Assembly: GCA_038087015.1 (NCBI GenBank)
Contig: JASBNA010000018.1
Span: 248,001 to 312,000, forward strand
Direction of reading: 5' to 3'
Origin: Cerrena zonata
Taxonomy: Eukaryota > Basidiomycota > Agaricomycetes > Polyporales > Cerrenaceae
Length of the DNA stretch: 64,000 bases
A program made the position numbers and the translations under genes. Positions 12,901 to 23,975 of the stretch are shown here, piece by piece. A model generated the notes under the pieces. That model saw only the letters and a list, made by a program, of their open reading frames with translations, was not told the DNA's origin and did no database searches. How positions within the stretch are numbered: the first letter of the stretch is position 1; each line of letters starts with the position of its first letter.

Positions 12901-12990
12901 GGCAAAGCCAGGGATCTCGTTATTGAAGGAGAAGACTGTTGTAGCAGTGGCCTTAGTGGGCGAAGAAGGAGGATTAGGAAGGCCCTCCAT
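9944..12990 (-). CDS. FunK1-type protein kinase copy B (intact)
   Basis: Fungal-type protein kinase (FunK1 family; Pfam Pkinase_fungal by recognition), predicted Ser/Thr kinase. Exons (minus strand): 12990-12721, 12663-11475, 11427-11243, 11191-9944, total 964 codons with consistent phases. N-terminal block FYPVQQFLDDFLPLPD, middle block FIYGDRVRILHVDRSG and RCTRGYAAYHVQEERL, catalytic loop AFHRDVSGKNVMIRD with Asp near residue 500, and metal-binding motif LNDWDHA, then MSIKLLKYPGIPHEVHDD. The C-terminal third is Ser/Pro-rich and ends in a basic KKDRKGKGK tail (possible nuclear localisation). Unlike copy C it carries about 35 extra residues of Ser/Thr-Lys-Asn-Pro repeats (genomic 11630-11760) before the kinase core. 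The divergent neighbour is the HVNLVDL gene at 16202. Confidence 0.85.
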
Positions 12991-13650
12991 AGCGGGAAGA
13001 GTTGTTAGGACTCACCAAAGCAATTCTTGCGACTTTATATAGAGACAATGAATGTGGCCAACGGCTGAAATGCCACTGAGATTGGATTGGAGCTGGCCAG
13101 TCAAAGCAACATTTAAGAAGGGAAAAGACAAACGAATCACTGGTCTGGTGAGATGAGGGCCAGGACCATGAGCACGGCAGCCACTCGGGAGACACAATCG
13201 CAATACTTACATGAATCAAGCGAGCGGGAATATGATTCACCCTCAAAGATAGACCTGCAGTTTCTTAATATTGAGACCGGGTCTGGGACGCGTGCCCCAG
13301 CCTCCGCCAGTATGCTGTCAAAGAACAGACGCACCTGCAGGAGAAATGCCACCGTGACAAGGTCAAATAGATACCGGCCAGCGTTCGATGTTCAAGAGGT
13401 ACAAGAGTAAAACAGGATGGCCACCTTACTTCTGTTTCGCGTCTCTAGTGGCGAACTGAGCGTGGTTGAAGATGTCAGTATTGAGTTAGTTGATGGGCAG
13501 ATTCAACTTCAAATCAACCGCCGCCAACTTACTATTATGGTGAAATTGCCTTTTTGGGATTCGCCGCTGATTGTAAATCATGACTTTCCCCACTGTAAGA
13601 TCGATTGTTGGCATCTGCACCCTTATCTAGCCAGCAACAGCCTAGCACTG
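12991..13650 (-). promoter_or_regulatory. 5' flank of FunK1 B, shared with FunK1 C
   Basis: The first ~650 bp upstream of copy B match the upstream region of copy C (21726-22280): ACTTTATATAGAGACAATG next to the start, ACTTACATGAA(T/C)CAAGCGAGCGGG further up, and TGCCTTTTTGGGAT / TTCCCTTTTTGGATGT at the far end. Part also matches the region upstream of copy D (54350-54660). The promoter was therefore copied with the gene. A TATATA element lies about 50 bp from the ATG. Confidence 0.55.
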
Positions 13651-14139
13651 CCATGTAATCCATAATTGATACGAAGTTGGTCTTGCACATGGCCTTAACA
13701 TGCTCAGGGACCCTGTTAATGGCTCGCGGAAATAGAGACAATCATGTACTCGGACCGGTACTGATACTTTTCTTGGATTGTTGACTCAAATATCATTATT
13801 GAACATTCTATTTTACTCCGTTTCCGACCGTCAGGGTATGATGAATGCAAGTTGAGCACGTCACTTGCTATCCTTAGTATTCGCCGTTCATGAGCATCCA
13901 GAGAATAAAGTCGAGAAATAATCCTTCACCTTGTTATTGTTTGTCCTCAGTTTCGGCCCTCTGATCCTCGTTATTCGGTTACCGCACGCGAAGGGACCCC
14001 CAAATGTAATAGGCTGAGAGATCGAGGCTGCGCGCTGTGCACAGTCTATCAATATCCTGACATTGTACCCACTTGTATTGATTCTTACCCGTCCCAACAT
14101 GCCAATCGTTATACGGGCAGAAGTACATATGGGTATCCC

Positions 14140-14480
14140 CGCCTAAGAAAGCTGGAAGTAATGAGCCTCGACGAAAACGAGACCAAGGTCGGCGCTACCT
14201 GACCATGAAGTCGAGGTTGAAGTCGAAAAGGATGAAGTTGAGATTGAGCTCAAAACTCCGAGCGACGATGAAACCAAGGTCAAACTGATAAGCTGAGGGG
14301 ATCTTTCAGAGCGACACCCAAAGGCAGTCTCACTATCTCTCAACGTCGAGATCATGAGATCGAGCTCGAAATCACATCCGTTGGAGTAGAAGTCGAGGTC
14401 AAGGTAGAGAAGGTCAAAAGTCAAAGTCAAAGTTGAGACCAAAAAAGGTTTATCGAAGGACAACCGTCCACTAACACTAA
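14140..14480. repeat. Imperfect purine-rich repeats (GTCGAGGTNAAG type)
   Basis: A run of degenerate short repeats on + such as GACCAAGGTC, GTCGAGGTTGAAGTCGAAAAG and GAGGTCAAGGTAGAGAAGGTC. It would read as Glu/Val/Lys repeats if translated but carries several stops. Probably decayed repetitive coding or transposon-derived sequence between the B and HVNLVDL genes. Confidence 0.4.
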
Positions 14481-14745
14481 CTTCGTCGACGAGACCGAAC
14501 TAGATGTCAGGGTTAGCAGCGACAGATTTGAGCTCGGAAGAACAGCCTCGAGATGAGATTTGAGACTGAAGACGGGTCATAAGCTTGAGGTCGACGAGGT
14601 TCAAAGTGGCAATTTGAAGCCGTTTGGACAGCACCTTTCGTCGGTCCAGCAGTGCCCAAAGGATGGTGGACACCTGTTCGTGAGGCTCTTTCCATTCGAC
14701 AAACTCTCCCAGAATGACAAAAAACTAAACCGAGGTCACCCACCA

Positions 14746-14755
14746 GGGGTCCCTC
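14746..14755 (+). repeat. Left target-site duplication GGGGTCCCTC
   Basis: A 10-bp direct repeat (11 bp counting the following G), identical to 15632-15641, flanking the candidate transposon on its left. Confidence 0.55.
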
Positions 14756-15631
14756 GAGGGTTAACAATTTCACTTTTTCATCTCACTTGCCCCTTATAGA
14801 AGTGACTTGTTCTCACTTGTCGCGCTACAAGTGGAATTTCCCACGTGAATCCAAATACTCCTTCAATCTTCACTTGCTCGCTTTCTTTCACTTGGTCAAT
14901 GTTCTGCCCTCCGTGATGTTATGTGGTTCTCAATCTGGCTGCTACATCCTGGATCACCGTCTAGGAGTGTACTAGCTGCTCCTGGATATAAGATTTCACC
15001 TGTATATCTTGGCTATGCCCACTCGCTATCAACAGGACATCATTTTCACTTGTGTCGCCTTCCTTTATTCGGACATCAATAAATACATAAATACATGTTT
15101 TTTGTACTAGGACTGCTAGATGTGTATTGTAAGATTGCGCATTGAGCTGATGTTCTAGGAATTATTGTGATTCATTCCTAGGATTAGGGATAGTGGAATG
15201 GTGGAAGCTAAGCGGGGGTGTCTTGGTCAGCAGAAAACACACTACAAGTACGGGGGTAAGTACAGACAGAGGTACCAGCAATCATCGAGTTGCCCGGAGG
15301 TATAAGTAACGTGTGTTGTGTGCGACATACTGAACAAGTCTGCAGGTGTTACATAAGAGGACAGGGAATACGGGGGTGAGAGGACTTAGGAGTTGCCGGA
15401 CATCGTCTCTGAATGAGAGAATCAATGATCCAAGACGAACTTGTGTTAAGAGAGCAGACCGCTCTGTATGTAGTACTAACCCTGGCGGCCCTAGGAGAAG
15501 TTCATCAAGTGAGCAAGTGAAGGCAAGTGAGGCGTGAGTGAAGTGCGTACCAGTGAAGCCAAGTTGATTCGCAAGAAATGGCAGGCGCCAAGTGAGACAA
15601 GTGTACGAAAAAAGTTACTTTGTACAGCCTC
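14756..15631. mobile_element. Candidate non-autonomous MULE-like transposon (876 bp)
   Basis: The ends form an imperfect ~24-bp terminal inverted repeat: left GAGGGTTAACAATTTCACTT, right (reverse complement) GAGGCTGTACAAAGTAACTT. Inside each end lie mirrored subterminal repeats: CACTTG recurs on the left (about 14780-15050) and CAAGTG on the right (about 15500-15605). An identical GGGGTCCCTC occurs on both flanks. A 9-11 bp target duplication with TIRs is typical of Mutator-like elements. No transposase-like reading frame is present, so it would need a transposase from elsewhere. It lies between FunK1 B and its divergent HVNLVDL neighbour. hAT is less likely, since that group makes 8-bp duplications. 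Confidence 0.55.
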
Positions 15632-15641
15632 GGGGTCCCTC
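15632..15641 (+). repeat. Right target-site duplication GGGGTCCCTC
   Basis: Direct repeat of 14746-14755 on the right edge of the candidate transposon. Confidence 0.55.
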
Positions 15642-16201
15642 GAACCAGCGGCTGCAGCCACAGTGTAGTACGGAAACTACTCTTGTTGTTGTGTCGACTA
15701 TCAGAGAGGAAGCTTTGTGAGGAGATGATATGTGAATCAATATTTGACTCTGACTTTAACTGGGGTTTAATACGTTGTATACACACGCAGATCGCAATAC
15801 ATATAGTAGTACAGTGACAGCGTGTTCAGATTAGGAAGTGAGGCCAGGGATGCTAGACAACAAAGCCAAGCAAAGAATCAAAGTGGCATGAGCTTGAGCC
15901 GTTGGGGCGCCCAACATAAGTATACTTCAACCTATTCAGCTCCAGTACCGAAACTTATTTTATTATAACCACTACACTAATCTTTACATATACAATCACC
16001 TATTCCAAGCTTCACATATCAAAGCAGATCAAAACTCCAGCTGATAAGAAATCATGAGGCCGAGTCATTCGATCCGAGTCATCGCAGCTGATGGCAACCG
16101 GTGAGCCGTGCGAGTGTGACTTGTCCAGTACTTGAGTTGTGACGATGAACTGTGTTGTGCCTTCCTTCACCTCACGAACTAGTTGACAGTCTTACTAAAC
16201 C

Positions 16202-17818
16202 ATGCCTGACTCTGACTCTGAGTACGATGCCGTCTATGACGACTTGGTCATCGACAGTGTTGTGCTGTCTATCCTCGACCAAGCCGAAAATGTATATGAA
16301 TCACGCTACCATGTCTCCCCTGACGTTAAAGTCGAAGGAAGTGGTGGTATATCGTTGCTAGTATTAGAGGAAACTAGCACATCTATACCGTCAAGCCCAC
16401 AAGACTTGGACATTCGAGCTGCCAGAGGTGTTGAGTCGGAGGATGAATATGATTGTTTTCCGGAGCTATTCCTATCTCAAGAAGATAGCGATCGTCTTGC
16501 TTCTCTAGAACAACAGTTCCTTCTATCACAAGCACCCATTACTTCACATCCGAGTCACGTTTCCTCTGTGCCTTTCATGGCGTCGGAAAAGATCGCTGTC
16601 ACAACTCATTATAGAACGTCACCTCCAAGTTCTCCACTACCCGTCCAAAACAAACCTCTCCTCGACATATCTTGTATACTTCCCACTCCACCACAACGTC
16701 CCAAAAAAAGGAAGCCCCTACGAACAGTCAATCGTGCTTCCAGTCCCATAGTCATTTCTTCCGATGACGAAATCATTGAATTGAAGTCCACGGTGAGCTG
16801 GCGTGTTGCAACATTGGATATTCGAAGGATTTATATTATATCTTAGGCTCCTTCAAGGCCATTTAATGTGACATGTATACCTCAACCCACTCGTGACGCA
16901 GTGATACATGATCTTGCCCTCTATGCAGGTCCTACCAAAACCTATACTAGATACCTTCTCAATGACACAGAAAACAGACAGCCAGAAAATCGAAATACAA
17001 AGCGCGAGACTTTTGCGGAGATGGAAGTCGTTGAGGCTGCGGTCAAAAGGCGTAAACTGAATCCTCCGGAAGACTATTCAACCAGTGTCTCTCGAAGGTG
17101 AATGCTTCTTCCTTCTCGTTTATTCACAAAATAACTGACATTGGTATAGTCAATATACAGGATCTTCGTGGAATAGTGGTTATCATTCGGGAAACCATAC
17201 ATGCTCAAATTCGGTGAGCTATGAAGTGGACGATACTGAGGTTAGTTTCTGCTTTTTTCTGATGAGAAACTACCTGATGTGTATCTCAGGACGATGATCT
17301 CTCGCCGATTGATAGCTTCTTCGCTCAATTTCCAACCTTCAATTATCGCTCTAACTTTCTGGTAAACGTTGAGTATGCACGTCTTAGGAGGCATGAAGGC
17401 TGGAAACACGGGAGCAAGGAAAGTAATGAGATGTACGGGGAATTTAGATATGCCCTGATAGAGGAGTTCAACGATACTTATGGAATGGATGAGAATGACT
17501 TCGAGTCCTGGCAGTATCTTTGCACCCTCTTGGACGTTGATCCCGTCCCTGACTATCTGGAAGATTGTCGAGAGGTCCGTAACGTCGTTCTTGCTTTTGT
17601 CCCATCCCCAGACTAACTCCAAGCGGTAGATTGTCCTTTCAACCCATGTCAATCTTGTCGACTTGTTGGATACTCATCGCACAGGAAAGCGGGTAATGAC
17701 ATTCGAGACCGAGGAAGAGCTCAGCGACTATACTATTGCAACAAAGAAATTCTTTCCACTTGATGAGGCAAAAGAGGGTGGCGTTCTAAAGTATCTCCTG
17801 CGACATATATTCGACTGA
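16202..17818 (+). CDS. HVNLVDL-family protein with long N-terminal extension
   Basis: Exons 16202-16792, 16847-17097, 17150-17240, 17290-17574, 17630-17818 give 468 residues. The last ~155 residues form a conserved fungal domain of unknown function: SFFAQFPTFNY, a YARLRRHEGW segment, EFNDTYGMDENDFESWQYLC, then THVNLVDLLDTHRTGK and ATKKFFPLDEAKEGGVLKYLLR. I recall this pattern from many hypothetical proteins of basidiomycetes and ascomycetes, but no biochemical role. The ~310-residue N-terminal part is acidic and Ser/Pro-rich with basic clusters (RPKKRKP, VKRRKL) that could be nuclear localisation signals. The last intron uses the donor GTCCGT. Transcribed divergently from FunK1 B, with the candidate transposon between them. 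Confidence 0.75.
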
Positions 17819-18360
17819 ATCTTTGACTGTAGCACTCTCCACCTTATGAATAATACATACTTAACGTCTACTATCACATCTTATAGTCGGTCTTTCGATT
17901 TCAAAGTCAGGTACTGGGTGTGTTGGAATTTCAGGTATATGTAATGAACCGCGTCGCGGGTACATGGGCTTCTCACTTAGGTTGACTCCTCCACCTTCAA
18001 TGCTTCGAGGACCCAAAGAGGTCACACACGCCGTCAGCTGAACCTGCGTGGTTAGTGAGATGAATCAGTCACTAACCCCTCTTAACTCTCTTCAAGTTGA
18101 TGGCTGAATCTGCGTTCTCCAGTTCATCAACACTCAATGGACGTTTCGCAAATATGTGGGACCAACAAAAGTGGTGCGGTATTTCGAGAAAGAGAAGTGC
18201 TACTTATACCGTGGGGTAAGGTCGCCGTCACCGATCCTCCTCGGAACCTCGATCAGGTACCCAATGTTAGGGGGTCGTTCAAGATCGCTCTGTCTTACCT
18301 TCAAGTTCAATATTTCTGTCAGCCAACAGACAGACATGGGTGGGTTCGCTTGCCAGTCTT

Positions 18361-18660
18361 GTTGATCACTATGGCTGATAATAGAACGTGCGTTTTGTTT
18401 TCAACTGCTGCGGGACCGGGGAGCTGTCAGGCTCCACCAGCACTGTGAGTACACTCACTAGTTTTTATTCTTTACCTCGACTAATAATAGATCGTGGGTT
18501 TTATTTTGTTGTTTACGACGCTCTTTGTCTGAGCTCATCGGTAGCATGATCTAAGTTCTTCACCACGACTGGTAATAAGCCGTGAATTTTATTTTGGTGT
18601 TTTTCTTGGTTCAAGACAACGACGCTCTCCATTCATTGAGCAAGTGTCTTTAAGACATGC
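18361..18660 (+). repeat. Dispersed 3'-flank repeat, copy 2 (R2)
   Basis: Begins ATGGCTGATAATAGAACGTG and shares GCTGCGGGA, GGAGCTGTC and GACTAATAATAG with R1 and R3. In this copy the last motif group (ACTAATAATAGATCGTGGGTTTTATTTTG) is repeated about 90 bp on as ACTGGTAATAAGCCGTGAATTTTATTTTG, a local tandem duplication. It lies about 200 bp beyond the 3' end of FunK1 C. Confidence 0.6.
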
Positions 18661-18841
18661 ATTGGATATTGAGTACCCGTGTAGGATTGCGAGAATACGT
18701 TCAATGAGCATTCAAAGTAACATCCTCATCGAATAGTGGTCCAGATTATAGTGTACAAATGTGATCAATGCCGTAAGGTAATAGCAACATTCCGAAAAAA
18801 TTGAACTGCTGTATACTGAACGGCAGTCACAAATACAGAGT

Positions 18842-21725
18842 TTAAACGTTGTGTGCTTTCCCCTTGCCCTTCCTATCCTTCCTCTTACCGTAAGTCCACT
18901 TCGGAGGAGCTCTACTGCTTGAGGCCCACGGACCATCCTGAGTGGAGCCTTCACCAAATGCGTTCGCCGAAGTAGTACCAGCAAAGGATTCAGAATCAGA
19001 TTCTCCTTGAGGATGAGATGCGGGCGAGTCTGGATTCTCTGATGGGCCGACTGAGCTGGGCCGGCTGTTGGAGGATGAGGCAGGGGATGACCGAGGCGGA
19101 GTGCCACATGCAGACGACGGTTGAGCAAATTGTGAGTCGTCATATAGATCGTCTAGGCAATCATCTTGCAACCACACTGCGTTGTCAATGTCACTATCAC
19201 CTTGGGGGAAGTCATATGGAAACAGTGCTAAAGAAGGGGAGCTGCGTTGATCTTCTTCGGACTGTTCTATTCTGGTCCTCTTGATAATGGAATCAAATCC
19301 GTCATCAAATCCGGCAATATTTGCACGACGCTTGATAGAGCTTGATGCGCTAGAGGAGCGGGATGTCTGTTGAGCTGAGAGCCTAGGCAACACGGACGAC
19401 CTTTGAGAGGAGATGCTATGTGTGACGGAGGGTACGAGACGATCTTCGACGGAGGTTGTGGTCCGACCGGGACGTGAGTGGGAGTGACGGGAGGACTGAA
19501 AAGAGCCGGACCCGGTGGGATCCCGATTCGTACCACTGCCTGTCCGTACAATGTTAGAGTCGTGTTTAGCTATCGACCTCCCCATACTACTCGCGGATAG
19601 GCAAGGGTATTTGTCCACTACCGCCCAGTCATCGAGGTCCCACGTCGGATCATCCAGTGCAGCCTGGAAAATGGAAAGGATTGTGTTCCTGTTTTCGAGA
19701 CGAATGTGCTGGTTCTGAAGTGCAAGTTGTCTGTCGTCAGGAAGAGGACGACTACCTGGTCCACGTATATGGGGCGAATAATACGAGAATTCATCCACAA
19801 GCTTTTCCATAAGTGTAATAACCGGACGGGACGTGAAATCAATCCTGTCAAGGGAACCCTCCAGAAGAACACCGAGTTTCTTGTTCCCACCAACAGGAAG
19901 ACTTCGATGGTTAGAGATGACCTGGTAGTCCATTTCACTGAAGAAACTCAATCTGAAATTCGCTGGATCATTCTGCTTGAAGCGGTGAAGAGCGATAAAA
20001 ACCAGCACCCAAAGTATGGATTCTAGGTCGTCATGAACCTCATGCGGGCTCTGAGGATATCGAAGGTGCTTGATGGACATGAACGCCCAGGTCCCCTATT
20101 CCATGGTTAGTAGTGATAGAGGCAAAAAAGGAAAGAAAGAACTTACTGTGCGGTATTCATGTGCAATTGGACGTGGACTAAACTTGATCGCATGGTCCCA
20201 GTCGTTCAAAATCCCAATTGATCGAGGATGTTTATAATTCAAGTAGGCCGGATTGGTTTTGTCTCGAATCATGATGTTCCTCACGCTAACATCCCGATGA
20301 TATATATAAAGTTCATATACATCCAGAACACCTGTCAAAGAGTGAGATCGACCTATCTCATGAAAAGGATACCACTTACAAACGGCAGCATCATTTATCG
20401 CCCCCACAGCCTCCTTTGAGTTCTTCGCGGAATCAAGAGGTATCGCCAGCTCTTCCACAATCCTCATGTGGACCAGCTTTATCAGTTTGTCACAAAGGAA
20501 TTCCCCGGGCTTATTTTCGCGAGTTAGTTCTTGTGTGACCGTGGCCTGTGGTTCGTCGTTGACAATGACATCTCCCATGGCAACAATGTCAGGCAGGTTG
20601 AGGTCCTTCTTCTTTTGGGAGAAGAGAATCCTGTAAATATCGATTTCTGATAGCGTGATCCCGTCATCGACTCGCCAGCAATCCTTCAGGAATACGAGCC
20701 GATCTTCCTGGACGTAATAAGCAGCATAACCCCGAGTACAGCGTCCCATAACAGACTTGCACTCAGCGAAAGGATAGCGGACAATCAGATCGAGGTGGAT
20801 GTCTTCACCTTCCACCGTCTTCGCGTCAACCGAGATCTTGTACGCCGGGAAGCGTGAGTCCAAGGTAGGGTCGAGATAATCCACATTTCGAGGCTCAAGT
20901 CTGGTTTTGTACTTATGTAAAGCGCGAGAAAGCTTCCTTGTTTCCGCCACAGAGGCAAAGGTAGCCGTAGGATCCCAGCCGCGTTGAGCATCAGTCGCAT
21001 GCGAGTAACGGTACAAGAACTGGGCTAGAAAATCTTCTTTCTTGTAGCAAAACGAGGTGGTCATGGAGCCACCCGAGCGATCAACGCGTAAGAACCGCGC
21101 ACGATCGCCATAGATGAACACACAGAACACAAAGAGACGAGGATGTGCAGACATCTGGTGAGCGACGTAGGTCCAGAGTTGTTCACGATGGTTACGGGCC
21201 AAACCCGTGTAATGCTCCGAGTCGACACGGTCACAAATATCGCCCTTCTCCGTTTTCACCTCGAATATAACCTCGTCGGCGAGCCGCTGCGTTCCTGTTC
21301 TGCCCCATGCGAGATCGGGTCGATAAAGGCTCCTGTCCTGTTTGCTGCTGCTGCTGTTTTTCATTTCGAAACCTGGGAATGCTTTCGAATTATTGATAGC
21401 GTTGACCTACGGCACACGTCAATTGAGATACTGAGGTAAGCGTGGGAGGGAGACGTACGATAGGGTTATATGATTCTGCTTCGCGCGTGGTGATGGGGAC
21501 TCCGGAGAAATCGACGGCGGGTGTTGAAGAAGTGGAGAGACCCGCAGGTAGTGGCAGGAATTCATCCAAAAATTTCTGGACAGGATAGGGTCCAACAACG
21601 GAGTGTCGCATCTCTTTCTCAAGAATGGACCTGAATCTCAAGAAATTGGGGTCGATATGGTGGCCAAGGAGTATACCTGCAGCGGTAGCTTTCATGGGTG
21701 AGGAGGGCTCATTAGGACGATCCAT
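18842..21725 (-). CDS. FunK1-type protein kinase copy C (intact)
   Basis: Exons (minus strand): 21725-21459, 21406-20380, 20331-20147, 20095-18842, together 911 codons, all phases consistent. Domain order as in copy B: YPVQKFLDEFLPLP, VFIYGDRARFLRVDRSGG, RCTRGYAAYYVQEDRLVF, PDIVAMGDVIV, catalytic loop YHRDVSVRNIMIRD (Asp near residue 445), LNDWDHAIKF, then GTWAFMSIKHLRYPQSPHEV. The Ser-rich tail ends in KDRKGKGKAHNV. Intron 3 (20332-20379) is 48 nt, in frame and free of stops, so retention would insert 16 residues just before the catalytic loop. It is closest to copy D over most of its length. It is divergently paired with the HVNLVDL gene at 23089. Confidence 0.85.
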
Positions 21726-22280
21726 GATGGGAGAAGATAGTGGTACTCACCGAAGCGATTCTTGTAACTTTATATAGAGACAATGGATGTGTCCAACGGC
21801 TACGATGCCACCTAGATTAAGGCTCAACTGGCCAGCCAAAGCGAACAAAAATGGTAAATATGACCGAGCTGCTGATCCGGGAGGCACAATGGCAGGACTT
21901 ACATGAACCAAGCGAGCGGGCGTGTTGTTTACCCTCACGACAATTCAGTAGTTTATCTCCGATTGGGATCAGATATAGGACGCGTGTCTCGAACTTTTTC
22001 AGTCCACAGTCGACACGTTGGCCTACTAATATGAGAGAACCACGGTCACCAGTCAGAATAGATCTCCCTTGACACGGAAGAGTCAGACAAACGAGGATAA
22101 GCTTACTGTTTTGATAGGTGAATATCGCGCTGTCAAATAGTATTGGAGCAATTATCGGTGACAAATCACGACTTCAGGAAATTCACCCGAAAGTTGAATG
22201 TTGGACGTTAACCGTCGCCAACCTGGTCCCACTTCCCTTTTTGGATGTGTCGCTGGTCTTGAATCCTCTAGTTTCTCCCA
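21726..22280 (-). promoter_or_regulatory. 5' flank of FunK1 C, shared with FunK1 B
   Basis: Carries the ACTTTATATAGAGACAATG box next to the start and the ACTTACATGAACCAAGCGAGC segment, both also upstream of copy B, and in part D. The interval to the divergent HVNLVDL gene start (23089) is about 1.36 kb and shows no other convincing gene. Confidence 0.5.
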
Positions 22281-23088
22281 CGAGTTCATGTTCATCGTCC
22301 GAGATCGCCAATGGCAGAAATTATCCACCTAATCACTGTCGTTCATTACCTACTTTCTTATCTCTCTCCGATCTTTAATTTCTTGTGGCTTCTTATGGTC
22401 GCAGTTTTTTCTTGATTCCATGTTTAATGTCCCCGAGGGCCGAGCCCTATGTAGGATGAGAGTACAACATGATGGTAGACCCATGACCTCGGTATTCGAA
22501 TCGAATGGCTGAAAGAGATATTGGCCCCATGCTAAGGGGCAGAAATACGGATGTAGTACATATCCGAGTCGATTCGGATTATGTTCCGCGGACTTCCCAT
22601 CTTACCTACATATTACAGCACTGTCCCCATTAGTTGTTCCTGGCCCTTCTCGTTGCCCCGTGCCTTCGAACTTTGTGAATCCCTCCCCTGCGGGTGGCGT
22701 CGAAGGTGGCACGCTCTAGTCGGCACGAATGTAGAAATAAATCCTTTTCTCTCGCGACTGTCGCGAAGTTGTTGCTCGCTTTCATCGTTTTCTCTTCGGT
22801 TTACGATCATCTCATGGCGACATTATCTATTCTAGGACCCAGACCAAGGTATGATGGGAACATCAACTGTCACCTTCGATCTCACTATAGCCATTGTATT
22901 ACCTTGAACGTGGAAGATAGAACTCCAGAACCAACCTCATGTTGAAAAGAATCTCGTGCAATAATAATACACGCAATCCGTTTGTAAGGGATATAAAGTT
23001 GAACTTGCGGGAGCGTTCACAGGCCTTACCTTATTCAAGTCCCCCGTTATTCTGCTCGCCCTTAGGTGTCTTAGACTTCTATCGCAGC

Positions 23089-23681
23089 ATGACTCGCAGA
23101 AACAGACATAATATATCCCCGGTATGTGTCCGCTATCTTGCTTGCCACTTGGTCTATACAAATTTCACAGATCTAATATATGCTTGAAGATCACCATCGA
23201 AGGTTTTTTCACGCAGTTCCTGGGGTTCGACTACGATTCGTCTCAGCATGTGACATTGGAATTCAACCGACTCGCTGAAAGTCGACAATGGGGTCAGAAG
23301 ACTCGAAGAAAACATTATCGACAGTTGCAGGAAGCTCTTGTCACTGAGTTTAATCAGCAATTCGGTGTGGATGAGGGAAAACTTGCCGCTTGGCATGCCC
23401 TTTGTAATGAGGTTGGAATCAACCCTCTCCCACCTAGTGTCACGCAATGTAGAAAGGTCCGTAATAACTTTGTTTGCGATGTGGTTGTGTTCACAGTGGC
23501 AACAATTTTGCAGGCTTTGTCTAGAGTGCATGTCAATCTCGTAGACTTTGTTGAAGCTCGTCGCCGAGGGCGCAAGGGCGACTTCAAAGTCTACAAGACT
23601 GTCCATCAACTACGACAGTATACACACGACACGGAAAAGTTTTTCCCCCTGTGGAGCGCAAAGGTGGGTGGGGTGCTTTGA
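23089..23681 (+). CDS. HVNLVDL-family small protein
   Basis: Three exons, 23089-23121 (33 nt), 23190-23456 and 23514-23681, give 155 residues consisting almost wholly of the conserved domain: GFFTQFLGFDYDSSQHVTLE, FNRLAESRQWG, EFNQQFGVDEGKLAAWHALC, VHVNLVDFVEARRRGRKGD and a final FPLWSAKVGGVL. The 33-nt first exon and exon layout match the gene at 53210-53813, which supports this start. The second intron uses donor GTCCGT, as in the paralogue at 16202. Function unknown. It faces away from FunK1 C, 1.36 kb apart. A small soluble protein with no signal peptide. Confidence 0.8.
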
Positions 23682-23975
23682 GCGTTGTTGAGAGAGATGT
23701 TTTAGGTAGAAAATGGAATGATGAACCGTTGAGTTTGCTTATACAAAAGATAATTATCATGCTCCATAATTATCAATGTCATAGCCCAATAACTGCATCC
23801 TAAACGATGACCAGCCGTTATTTCCTTCCCCTCCGAGCTTGTCGTATTGTTGTATTGCGCTCTTGGATCACTGTTTCTTAGTAAACTATGTTTTTATACT
23901 TTAGCTCCGAATCAGTCACCAAAACCGTTGAAAACGGAAAAGGGACGATCTTACATTGGCATGATTCGGAGCAAA

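Noticed and set aside
22440..22560. Possible tRNA gene
   Set aside because: A GGTATTCGAATCGAATGG string resembles a B box, but no acceptor stem or cloverleaf can be drawn.
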